This document shows, piece after piece, positions 1-6,876 of a stretch of 12,106 nt of DNA. This DNA is from Campylobacterota bacterium (GTDB taxonomy: Bacteria; Campylobacterota; Campylobacteria; Campylobacterales; Sulfurovaceae), in assembly GCA_003646505.1 (NCBI GenBank), contig QMKT01000039.1, positions 1 to 12,106 of the forward strand, written 5' to 3'. Positions within the stretch are counted from its first letter, which is position 1; every line of letters begins with the position of its first letter. Below the pieces are notes generated by a model that was not told the DNA's origin, did no database searches, and worked only from the letters and a program-made list of their open reading frames with translations. The translations under genes were made by a program, and so were the position numbers.

Positions 1-386
1 AAGATTATGATGATGATTTTATCAACACAAAATCTTTTACAAAAGTACGTACTTCTAAAAAGAATAAAGTAGAAGATGAACGGTTTTGGTTACTTTCACC
101 TAAGACGAACAAAGCGTTGAATACACAGTTCAAACGTAACAACAAAGTGCAGATGCATCCAGATTCCGGCTATAGAGATGGAGAAAAAGTACTACTTACC
201 TCTGAAGATGGTGAGTTAGAACTTGAAGTTATTCTCAATGATGATCTACGTTCAAACTGTGTGGTAGTGACAAGTAATACTTTAGGACTTAACATACTTA
301 CACCTACAATGTTGAGTGATGAGGGCGAAAGTGCTTGTTATCAAGAAGTAAAAGTAACCGTAGAAAAGATAGAATCTTATGAATGA
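1..386 (+). CDS. Probable molybdopterin oxidoreductase, C-terminal end (5'-partial)
   Basis: The frame is open from the first base of the window to a TGA at 384-386, so only the last 127 or so residues are visible and the start lies upstream. The visible part resembles the molydopterin dinucleotide-binding domain that closes many Mo/W-bis-MGD oxidoreductases: a phrase like LLSPKTNKALNTQF, then MHPDSGYRDGEKVLLTSEDGE (an HP-x-D...DG-x-x-V-x-x-S-x-x-G pattern), then a beta-rich stretch ending in NILTPTMLSDEGE and a terminal EVKVTVEK strand. In that family this domain holds the cofactor's nucleotide ends. Which enzyme it belongs to (formate dehydrogenase, NuoG-like subunit or other) cannot be told from this fragment. 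A TTG at 117 could serve as a start, but coding clearly continues upstream of it. The gene overlaps the next one by ATGA, so the two are probably translationally coupled. Confidence 0.62.
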   Translation, partial: DYDDDFINTKSFTKVRTSKKNKVEDERFWLLSPKTNKALNTQFKRNNKVQMHPDSGYRDGEKVLLTSEDGELELEVILNDDLRSNCVVVTSNTLGLNILTPTMLSDEGESACYQEVKVTVEKIESYE

Positions 387-2038
387 GTGAAAAAAAGATG
401 ACTAAAAGTAAACTCTCCACTTTTTTTCTGCTACTGTTTGTGCTTATCATGTTGCCCCCGCACCTTTTTGGGCAGAACAGTATCAATGTTATTATCCCAA
501 AACCACAGAAGAATTTTCCCGGAAAGGGAAAATTCTTACTGGCAAAACAAACCCGATATTTTTCCAACACAGACCTTTCTCAAAATGCCATAGCATATCT
601 GCAAAAACACTTGAAACAAAATGCAAAGTACCTCTTACGGAAAGTTAAAGTTTCTAAAAATAAGGGTATACATTTTTATTACAATCCTGAAAAGATCAAA
701 AAATCTGAGGGGTACAGACTTCATATAGAAAAAGAAAAGATCATGATCGAAGCGAGAGATAAGGCAGGGTTCTTTTATGCGGTTGTATCCTTGATGCAAC
801 TGATGGATCCTTCTATTTGGGAACAATCTGTATCAGACAGAGTAAAAAAAAGCTGGTCAATACCTTCTTGTACTATAGAAGATCATCCACGTTTTAAATG
901 GCGGGGCATGATGCTGGATGCTTCACGAAATTTTTTCTCCACAGAGTATGTTAAGAAATTTATTGACCGTATGGCACAGCACAAGCTCAATCGTTTTCAC
1001 TGGCATTTGACCGATGATGAAGGGTGGCGTATCGAGATCAAGCAGTATCCGCTACTAACAAAGACAGGGGCAAGACGGGGACCGGGAACAAAACTGCCTT
1101 TTTCAACATATCCTGCCATGCGTGGTCCAAAAAATAAAGTCCAGTCGGGTTACTACACGCAAGATGAGATCAGGGAGATCGTTGTCTATGCCAAAGCACG
1201 TTCCATAGAGATACTTCCCGAGATCGATATGCCCGGTCATGCAAAAGCAGCCATTGTTTCTTATCCGAAACTCTTGCAAGATACAAAAGACAAAGGTCAC
1301 TACCGTTCGGTGCAAAAAGTTTCTAACAATACGATAAATCCGGGGATGGAAAGCAGTTATATTTTTCTTGAGAATGTCATTTCGGAGGTCAGCGGACTTT
1401 TCCCTTTTGCTTACATTCATTTGGGAGGAGATGAAGTTCCCAAAGGTGCTTGGAAAAAATCTCCTGCTGTTCATAAATTGATGAAAAAAGAAGGGTTGAA
1501 AAATGCCAAAGAGGTGCAAAACTATTTCTTTGCCCGCTTAGATAATATTCTTGCCAAAAAGAAGCGAAAAATGGTCGCCTGGGAAGAGGTGATGCAAGGG
1601 AAAACAAGATTAAGACAAAGTGATATGATCATGGCGTGGAAAAGTCAAAAAGCGGGTATCAAAATAGCAAAGCAACGGCGTAATGTCATCATGGCACCTG
1701 TTCAGTATCTCTATTTTGATCAGCAATATATCAGAAGTAAAAAGGAACCGGGGCATACCTGGTCTACGCCTGTCAGTACTCAAAAAACATACGCATTCAA
1801 GCCGGGTAACTCTTCTTATATCCGTGGTGTACAAGCGTGTCTTTGGTCTGAAACTCTGCTCAATGAAAAGATCGCTGATTATCTTGCGTGGCCTAGGATA
1901 TTGGCACTTTCAGAAGTTGCATGGACAGGACAGAAAAAACGCAAGTGGAAAGAATTTCAAAAACGTGCCTCCAAAGAAGGACTTGAACGTCTTAAAGTGC
2001 AAGGCATCCATTATCGAGATGTTGTTCCTGTACGTTAA
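383..2038 (+). CDS. Exported GH20 beta-N-acetylhexosaminidase
   Basis: Glycoside hydrolase family 20 enzyme that removes terminal beta-linked GlcNAc (or GalNAc) by substrate-assisted catalysis. Residues about 10-31 form a signal peptide (basic start, long hydrophobic run, LFG-Q end), so it acts in the periplasm or outside. Residues about 35-165 look like the GH20b accessory domain, and about 168-515 the catalytic barrel: RGMMLDASR at 174-182, HWHLTDDEGWR at 206-216, EIDMPGHA at 280-287, the catalytic Asp350-Glu351 in HLGGDEV (346-352), and GVQACLWSE at 482-490. The 551-residue length is normal for a two-domain GH20. The ATG at 383 overlaps the preceding stop (ATGA); a second in-frame ATG at 398 would give a slightly shorter signal peptide, and neither has a strong ribosome binding site. 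It converges on a NamZ-type muramidase gene, which hints at peptidoglycan-derived substrate, although chitin oligosaccharides remain possible. Confidence 0.93.
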   Translation: MSEKKMTKSKLSTFFLLLFVLIMLPPHLFGQNSINVIIPKPQKNFPGKGKFLLAKQTRYFSNTDLSQNAIAYLQKHLKQNAKYLLRKVKVSKNKGIHFYYNPEKIKKSEGYRLHIEKEKIMIEARDKAGFFYAVVSLMQLMDPSIWEQSVSDRVKKSWSIPSCTIEDHPRFKWRGMMLDASRNFFSTEYVKKFIDRMAQHKLNRFHWHLTDDEGWRIEIKQYPLLTKTGARRGPGTKLPFSTYPAMRGPKNKVQSGYYTQDEIREIVVYAKARSIEILPEIDMPGHAKAAIVSYPKLLQDTKDKGHYRSVQKVSNNTINPGMESSYIFLENVISEVSGLFPFAYIHLGGDEVPKGAWKKSPAVHKLMKKEGLKNAKEVQNYFFARLDNILAKKKRKMVAWEEVMQGKTRLRQSDMIMAWKSQKAGIKIAKQRRNVIMAPVQYLYFDQQYIRSKKEPGHTWSTPVSTQKTYAFKPGNSSYIRGVQACLWSETLLNEKIADYLAWPRILALSEVAWTGQKKRKWKEFQKRASKEGLERLKVQGIHYRDVVPVR

Positions 2039-2044
2039 TCTATA

Positions 2045-3223
2045 TCAGGGGTAAAGTAGATATTTTTTTCGTATTTTCTTAAACGCCTCAAGATCTTTTT
2101 CCCAACTTTTACGTATTGTATCCTCAGATGCACCTGACATTATCTGCTTACGAAGTGTATCTGAACCTGCGAGACTATTGATAAAACTGTTTTTTAGAAA
2201 AAATCCTTTTTTATCGGGATAATTGGCATAAGCATCTTGAAGATAGGAAAGGTCTAGGCGTTGTGTAGCACGATCTTTTCTGAAGTCTATTTTACTTAGA
2301 TCAATACCATAACAGCGTTTACCTTTAAACTTTGGAAATTGAGCTCCGGGTCTTGACTGTGGAACAACAGAGAATTTTTTTACTTCATACTTCTCTGCAC
2401 AATAAAGCTGAAAAGGTTTTTTTGTGCCTCTGCCTGCTGAGATCACTGTTCCTTCAAAGAACGCAAGAGAAGGATACAGTGAAATAGCTCTATCATTGGG
2501 CAGATTGGGGGAAGGTTTTATAGGTAGAGAGTAGAAACTCTGATGTGTATAGTTGGTTAAGGGTACAACAGTAAGCTGTATTTTCTTGGCACCTTTGAGC
2601 CAACCTTCTCCATTGATCATTTTGGCATACTCTCCGATGGTCATACCGTAGACAACAGGTACAGGATGAAGACCAACAAAGGAACGGTATTTTTTCTCAA
2701 GCACAGGTCCATCTATATAATGTCCATTTGGGTTGGGTCTATCTAGTACGATGACAGGGATACCTTGTTCCATACCTGCTTCCATAATATAATGCAATGT
2801 TGAAAGATAGGTATAAAAACGTACACCTACATCCTGGATATCAAAAAGGATCAGATCGATCCCATGAAGGTCTGCTTGTGTCGGTTTTTTATGTTTACCA
2901 TAAAGGGAGATAATGGGAAGTCTGGTTTGTGTATCAAAACGGTTTTTGATATGTGCACCGGCATCTGCTTTACCACGGAAGCCATGCTCTGGAGCAAAGA
3001 TCTTTTGAACCTTAACACCATGTTTCAAAAGAAAATCAAGTAAATGTGTTTTACCTACTAAAGAAGAGTGATTGACAACTAATGCAATGCGTTTGCCTTT
3101 TAGTAAAGGAATGAAAAGGTCAGATCGTTCAGAAGCAGGAGTGATCTTTCCTGCAAATAGTACAGTAGAAAGGAGTATAAATAGTAAAGAACTCTTATAT
3201 AATCTCTTTATCAAATAACGCAT
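2045..3223 (-). CDS. namZ: Exported exo-beta-N-acetylmuramidase, NamZ type (DUF1343, GH171)
   Basis: DUF1343 protein. Characterised members (NamZ of Bacillus subtilis, formerly YbbC, and of Tannerella forsythia) release MurNAc from the non-reducing end of peptidoglycan fragments. Family signatures run through its 392 residues: FAPEHGFRG (76-84), LYGKHKKPT (108-115), LFDIQDVGVRFYTYLSTL (126-143), VLDRPNPNG (159-167), GPVLEKKYRSFVGLHPVPVVYGMTIGE (172-198), KPSPNLPN (236-243), LYPSLAFFEGT (249-259) and GRGTKKPF (264-271). Residues 1-24 form a Sec signal peptide without a lipobox cysteine, so a soluble periplasmic or secreted enzyme is expected. It ends 6 nt from the end of the convergent GH20 gene, with no room for a separate terminator, so the two transcripts probably overlap at their 3' ends. 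It has its own extended -10 promoter upstream. Function is by family; the symbol is given on that basis. Confidence 0.88.
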   Translation of the reverse strand: MRYLIKRLYKSSLLFILLSTVLFAGKITPASERSDLFIPLLKGKRIALVVNHSSLVGKTHLLDFLLKHGVKVQKIFAPEHGFRGKADAGAHIKNRFDTQTRLPIISLYGKHKKPTQADLHGIDLILFDIQDVGVRFYTYLSTLHYIMEAGMEQGIPVIVLDRPNPNGHYIDGPVLEKKYRSFVGLHPVPVVYGMTIGEYAKMINGEGWLKGAKKIQLTVVPLTNYTHQSFYSLPIKPSPNLPNDRAISLYPSLAFFEGTVISAGRGTKKPFQLYCAEKYEVKKFSVVPQSRPGAQFPKFKGKRCYGIDLSKIDFRKDRATQRLDLSYLQDAYANYPDKKGFFLKNSFINSLAGSDTLRKQIMSGASEDTIRKSWEKDLEAFKKIRKKYLLYP

Positions 3224-3247
3224 CTGTTCTCACTTTCTGTTTTAAAA

Positions 3248-3256
3248 GTTATAACA
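3248..3256 (-). promoter_or_regulatory. Extended -10 promoter of the NamZ-type gene
   Basis: Read on the minus strand the bases are TGTTATAAC, a TGn-TATAAC extended -10 element, preceded by a T-run typical of epsilonproteobacterial sigma-70 promoters. The hexamer lies about 25 nt upstream of the ATG at 3223, predicting a leader of under 20 nt. No good -35 box is evident. The ribosome binding site is weak (GAGA about 6 nt before the ATG). Confidence 0.5.
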
Positions 3257-3484
3257 AAATAAACGTAAACTGTCAAATTTTAAGTATAAAGACAAGCCTT
3301 TTTATAAAGGATAACTTAAAAAGCAAGGGAAAATAAAAAAGACATTATTCCCCTGACACTAAAATTTTAAAGAACGATGCAAGAGATAAATATAATGACC
3401 TTACCTTTGTGTATGATCATTATAGCATTCATTCAGGTAGTCTATTTGTAAAGAATATGCTATTTCGAGGTTTGGGTAACACTT

Positions 3485-3493
3485 TGCTATAAT
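3485..3493 (+). promoter_or_regulatory. Extended -10 promoter of argD operon
   Basis: TGCTATAAT is a perfect TGn-TATAAT extended -10. Transcription should begin near 3500, about 11 nt before the first candidate argD ATG (3511) and about 23 nt before the second (3523). There is no clear -35 hexamer, as is common in epsilonproteobacteria. It should drive argD, the TolC-family gene and the methyltransferase gene together. Confidence 0.62.
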
Positions 3494-3510
3494 AATACCA
3501 ATAAATTAAA

Positions 3511-4707
3511 ATGGAAACAAATATGACTTTAGAACAACAAGATAAACAATATGTATTACAAACATACGCACGTGACTACACGAATTTTGTAAAAGGTGTA
3601 GGGTCAACACTTTATGATGAGAATGGAAAAGACTATATAGATTTTGCATCAGGTATCGGGGTGAATTCTGTGGGGCATGGGAATGATGTTTTGACTTCTG
3701 CACTGTGTGAACAGACTAAAAATATTATTCATATCTCTAACTTGCAGGTGATAGAACCACAGGCAAAGTTAGCGCAGAGAATTGTTGAGCTTTCAGGGTA
3801 TGATATGGGTATCTTTTTTGCAAACTCTGGGGCTGAAGCCAATGAGGGTGCTATTAAAATAGCACGTAAATATGGAGAGACAAAGTTCGATAACAAACGC
3901 TATAAAGTCATTACTTTAGAACACTCATTTCACGGACGTACTATCACTACAGTGAAAGCGACAGGGCAAGAGAGTTTTCATACGCCAAACTTTTCACCGT
4001 ATCCGGATGGCTTTTCTTATGAAAAGTCTATAGAAGATGTCTATAAAGCGATAGATGATGAAACAGTCGCTGTTCTTATAGAATTAGTACAAGGTGAGGG
4101 TGGTGTACAGCCATTTGAAAAAGAAGAAGTACAAAAATTAGCAGCACATCTAAAAGCAAAAGATATTTTACTTATCGTTGATGAGGTACAAACAGGGGTA
4201 TACCGAACAGGTGAGTTTTTAGCTTCAAATTTGTATGAGATAGAACCAGATATCATTACACTTGCCAAAGGACTTGGCGGGGGTGTACCTATAGGTGCGG
4301 TGATGACAAAGCATAAAGAGATCTTGTCTGCGGGAGATCATGGGAGTACCTTTGGTGGTAACTACTTGAGTTCGGCTGCTGGACTTGCTGTTTTAGAAGT
4401 ATTGTATCCGTTGTATGACAGTGGCGTCATAGATGAAACATTGGTTTACTTTTCTCAAAAACTGAAAGAAATTGTTGCTAAATATGATCATTTATTTGAA
4501 AAAGAAGTAGGCCTGGGTTTAATGAGAGGGCTTCGTGCAAGAAGTGCAGAGGTTCAAGGAAATATCATCAAAAATGCTATGCAAGAGGGTCTTATTGTAC
4601 TCAAAGCAGGACGTAATACGGTTCGTTTTTTACCAAGTATTACCATTTCTAAAAATGAAATAGATGAAGGGTTTAATCGTTTTGAAAAAACTATTAGTAC
4701 TTTGTAG
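3511..4707 (+). CDS. argD: Acetylornithine aminotransferase
   Basis: Class-III PLP-dependent aminotransferase. ArgD converts N-acetylglutamate semialdehyde plus glutamate to N-acetylornithine in cytoplasmic arginine synthesis; many ArgDs also serve as DapC in lysine/diaminopimelate synthesis. Visible landmarks in the 398 residues: NSGAEANEGAIKIARK (105-120, PLP phosphate pocket), HSFHGRT (138-144, ring stacking), DEVQTG (224-229, Asp224 to the PLP nitrogen), TLAKGLGGGVPIGA (250-263, Schiff-base Lys253), HGSTFGGN (277-284) and RFLPS (372-376, substrate carboxylate). Length is normal. Two in-frame ATGs exist, at 3511 and 3523; only the second has an SD-like GGAA about 6 nt upstream, so translation may really begin at 3523 (MTLEQQ). 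The 3' end overlaps the next reading frame. Other omega-aminotransferases share these motifs, but the overall pattern is most like ArgD. Confidence 0.92.
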   Translation: METNMTLEQQDKQYVLQTYARDYTNFVKGVGSTLYDENGKDYIDFASGIGVNSVGHGNDVLTSALCEQTKNIIHISNLQVIEPQAKLAQRIVELSGYDMGIFFANSGAEANEGAIKIARKYGETKFDNKRYKVITLEHSFHGRTITTVKATGQESFHTPNFSPYPDGFSYEKSIEDVYKAIDDETVAVLIELVQGEGGVQPFEKEEVQKLAAHLKAKDILLIVDEVQTGVYRTGEFLASNLYEIEPDIITLAKGLGGGVPIGAVMTKHKEILSAGDHGSTFGGNYLSSAAGLAVLEVLYPLYDSGVIDETLVYFSQKLKEIVAKYDHLFEKEVGLGLMRGLRARSAEVQGNIIKNAMQEGLIVLKAGRNTVRFLPSITISKNEIDEGFNRFEKTISTL

Positions 4708-5878
4708 TATAGTCGCTTGTTCAACTCTCTATGGGGATGAACTGGGAGATATACTCTCTGACAATAAAGCTTTACTTTTTGAGTATCAGTTTCAGAGTAA
4801 TGAACTTGAGAGTGATCAGCTTTCACGTTCTTGGGTGAACCCTGTAATTTTGAAGTATAGAAAAAACTACTCTACACAGTTTATAGACAGGACTGTAAAA
4901 ACAGGAAACTATTCTGTCATAGTAGATCAGCCTATCTTCAGATCTGGTGGGATCTATTATGGTATTAAGTATTCACAGGCACTTCGTGCGGCGAACATCG
5001 CAGAGATAAAGCTTCAGAAACGTCAAATGGTCGGTGATGCAGTCTCCATACTCTTTAACTTGAAAAAAACGAAACTTGAAGAGAAAAAACTAAAGTATCA
5101 GATCAAAAATGACATTATAGATATTCGCCAAAAACGTGACAGTTATGAGTCGGGTTTGCTTGACAGCAGTTTTTTAGATCAGGCTATTTTAAAAAGAAGT
5201 CAGGATGAAACGGCTCTTTTACAACTACAATTGAATTATATGGAGTTGAAACAGAGATTTTCTCTCTTAAGTGATAAAGATCCAAAAAACTTGCGTCTCC
5301 CAAAACTTAAATTGATAAGCAAAACAGACTATAGTGATGAAAACCTTGAATTAAAAAGAGACAAACTACGTGCAGAGCAATCAAATTATAATGAAAAAGT
5401 AACATGGGCAAAGTATCTTCCTACAGTCTCTTTACAAGGGCAATATACAGATGGAGACCTTAATCCACTTTTCTTTAATCCAACAATTCAAGAGAAGTAT
5501 TATACGTATGGATTTTCTGTTTCTATGCCTATCGATATTAATTCATTAAGCGATATAGAATCGAGTAAAGTAGATAAACTTAGAGCGGCAGTTGAAGTAC
5601 TGGACAGAAAAGATACCGTGGCTGAAGAGTATGACTGGATACATAACAGTTTGGGGATATTAGATAAAAAGATCATTTTGGCACAAAAAGATGAGAAAGT
5701 GTATAAAAATCTTTTTCGTCTTACACGTAACCTTGCAGAAGTAGGAGAAAAGACTTCTTTAGATGCTGATATTATGCATAATTCTTTACAAATAAGGAAG
5801 ATCGATCAACAGATCTTTAAGATCGACAAGCAAGTGCAATTATTGAAATTGTATGTTCGGGTGGAAAATGTACTTTAG
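4664..5878 (+). CDS. TolC-family outer-membrane channel protein
   Basis: TolC-like proteins trimerise into an outer-membrane barrel plus a periplasmic alpha-helical tunnel for efflux or type I secretion. The chain shows the TolC internal duplication: helical segments at about 98-205 and 295-404, each with an equatorial turn (YESGLLDSSFLDQA at 161-174; LAEVGEKTSLDADIMHNSL at 357-375), and strand segments near VDQPIFRSGG (87-96) and YLPTVSLQGQY to YGFSVSMPID (251-291). At 404 residues it is somewhat short for the family. The N-terminus is a signal peptide, probably cleaved at LYG-DE; IVAC (16-19) is a loose lipobox, so lipidation cannot be excluded. The ATG at 4664 overlaps argD by 44 nt; an in-frame TTG at 4682, with AAGGG about 11 nt upstream, would give a more classical signal peptide (MKKLLVLCS...) and is a serious alternative. 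No adaptor or inner-membrane pump gene lies beside it. Confidence 0.8.
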   Translation: MKGLIVLKKLLVLCSIVACSTLYGDELGDILSDNKALLFEYQFQSNELESDQLSRSWVNPVILKYRKNYSTQFIDRTVKTGNYSVIVDQPIFRSGGIYYGIKYSQALRAANIAEIKLQKRQMVGDAVSILFNLKKTKLEEKKLKYQIKNDIIDIRQKRDSYESGLLDSSFLDQAILKRSQDETALLQLQLNYMELKQRFSLLSDKDPKNLRLPKLKLISKTDYSDENLELKRDKLRAEQSNYNEKVTWAKYLPTVSLQGQYTDGDLNPLFFNPTIQEKYYTYGFSVSMPIDINSLSDIESSKVDKLRAAVEVLDRKDTVAEEYDWIHNSLGILDKKIILAQKDEKVYKNLFRLTRNLAEVGEKTSLDADIMHNSLQIRKIDQQIFKIDKQVQLLKLYVRVENVL

Positions 5879-6854
5879 TGACTATATGAACGAATGGCTC
5901 TATGGAGAAGAAGGGTATTATAAACAATTCAAAGCCATAGGTAAAAGTGGAGACTTTTACACAGCAGTCAGTGCTAGTTCTTTTTTTGGTGCAAGTATCG
6001 CGAACCATTTTTACACTTTACTCAAAGAGGAAAGGGCAGATAAAAATGGCTGGCTAATAGAAGTAGGAGCACATCAGGGCTATCTGCTTTGTGACATGAT
6101 ACAGTGGCTTTATACTTGTGATCCAACATTGGTCAAGACATTACAGTTTGGTATCGTAGAACGTCAGCCAGAAGTACGCAAAGCGCAACTTGCCTACATA
6201 CAAGAGCGTTTTGGTGATGATATCAGAATTACACATTTTAATGACATTTCTGATGTGCAGGTAGAGTATGCATTTGTGGTAGCCAATGAAATATTTGATG
6301 CCTTCCCTTGTGAACTTTTAAAAGATGAAAAGCTTGCTATAGTTAAAGAGGACATCATCGAGTGGGAAGAGGCTCCTGAACAAATGCTTACGTGGGCAAA
6401 GAAACACCATTTGACGCAGGGGGAAGTAGCAGTAGGCTATGAAGCGTTTGCAAAACAGATGGCATCAGGCATCAAGCACTGTGATTTTGTGACCTTTGAC
6501 TATGGTGAAAAGTATGTACGTAATGATTTTTCTATACGTGTGTACAGAAAACATGAAACCTTTCCACTCTTTGATGAAGATCTGTTGCTTGGTGAATCTT
6601 TTAAAAAAGATGATATCACCTATGATGTGAACTTTGGACATGTGAGTGAAGCATTTGGATCGGAAGGTTTTGAAGAGGTAGACTATGAGACACAGGCACG
6701 GGCACTTATACGTTTTGGAGTCATAGATATTTTAGAGCAGTTTTCCAAGCAGACCACTCAAGCACATTATGCCAGAGAGGCAGATAAGATAAAAACCCTT
6801 ATATCACCCACTATGATGGGCGATAGATTTAAACTCATTCATTTTAAAAAGTAG
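5868..6854 (+). CDS. MidA/NDUFAF7-family SAM-dependent methyltransferase (DUF185)
   Basis: Members of this family (mitochondrial NDUFAF7/MidA) dimethylate an arginine of the complex I subunit NDUFS2 and are needed for complex I assembly; a similar role on bacterial NuoD is an inference. I chose the ATG at 5868 because GGTGG stands just upstream and because the product then starts MYFSDYMNEWLYGEEGYY, the family's usual opening; an ATG at 5853 is in frame but lacks a ribosome binding site. In 328-residue numbering: SGDFYTAVS (27-35), motif I as EVGAHQG (65-71), ANEIFDAFPCELL (139-151, family hallmark), FDYGE (210-214), VNFGHVSEAF (254-263) and MGDRFKLIHF (317-326). Motif I departs from the usual ELGPGRG, though its first and last glycines are kept. 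The gene overlaps the TolC-family gene by 11 nt and ends the operon; 22 nt separate it from the convergent lipoprotein gene. Confidence 0.82.
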   Translation: MYFSDYMNEWLYGEEGYYKQFKAIGKSGDFYTAVSASSFFGASIANHFYTLLKEERADKNGWLIEVGAHQGYLLCDMIQWLYTCDPTLVKTLQFGIVERQPEVRKAQLAYIQERFGDDIRITHFNDISDVQVEYAFVVANEIFDAFPCELLKDEKLAIVKEDIIEWEEAPEQMLTWAKKHHLTQGEVAVGYEAFAKQMASGIKHCDFVTFDYGEKYVRNDFSIRVYRKHETFPLFDEDLLLGESFKKDDITYDVNFGHVSEAFGSEGFEEVDYETQARALIRFGVIDILEQFSKQTTQAHYAREADKIKTLISPTMMGDRFKLIHFKK

Positions 6855-6876
6855 TATTTCCTTGCTGGGGCGATAG

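Larger units (their letters stand above)
3224..3510. other. Divergent intergenic region between namZ and argD
   Basis: This 287-nt AT-rich spacer holds the two divergent promoters listed separately. Other items are a short palindrome CCTTTTTATAAAGG (3297-3310), an isolated TATAAT at 3391-3396 that could be an additional rightward -10, an ATGATCAT palindrome at 3413-3420, and an 18-codon frame at 3395-3451 (see findings). I see no convincing RNA gene or riboswitch. Confidence 0.5.

Noticed and set aside
117..386. A complete 89-residue gene starting at TTG 117
   Set aside because: The frame is open and protein-like back to the window edge and continues the same domain, so this is the tail of a larger gene and not a separate one.
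1103..1519. A 138-codon minus-strand frame inside the GH20 gene
   Set aside because: It lies wholly antisense to well-conserved GH20 catalytic motifs and its translation is Phe/His/Arg-rich with no recognisable domain.
3297..3352. CCTTTTTATAAAGG and a GGGAA...TTCCC pairing as structured RNA or operators
   Set aside because: Both are short with weak or bulged stems in AT-rich DNA, and neither is well placed relative to the predicted promoters.
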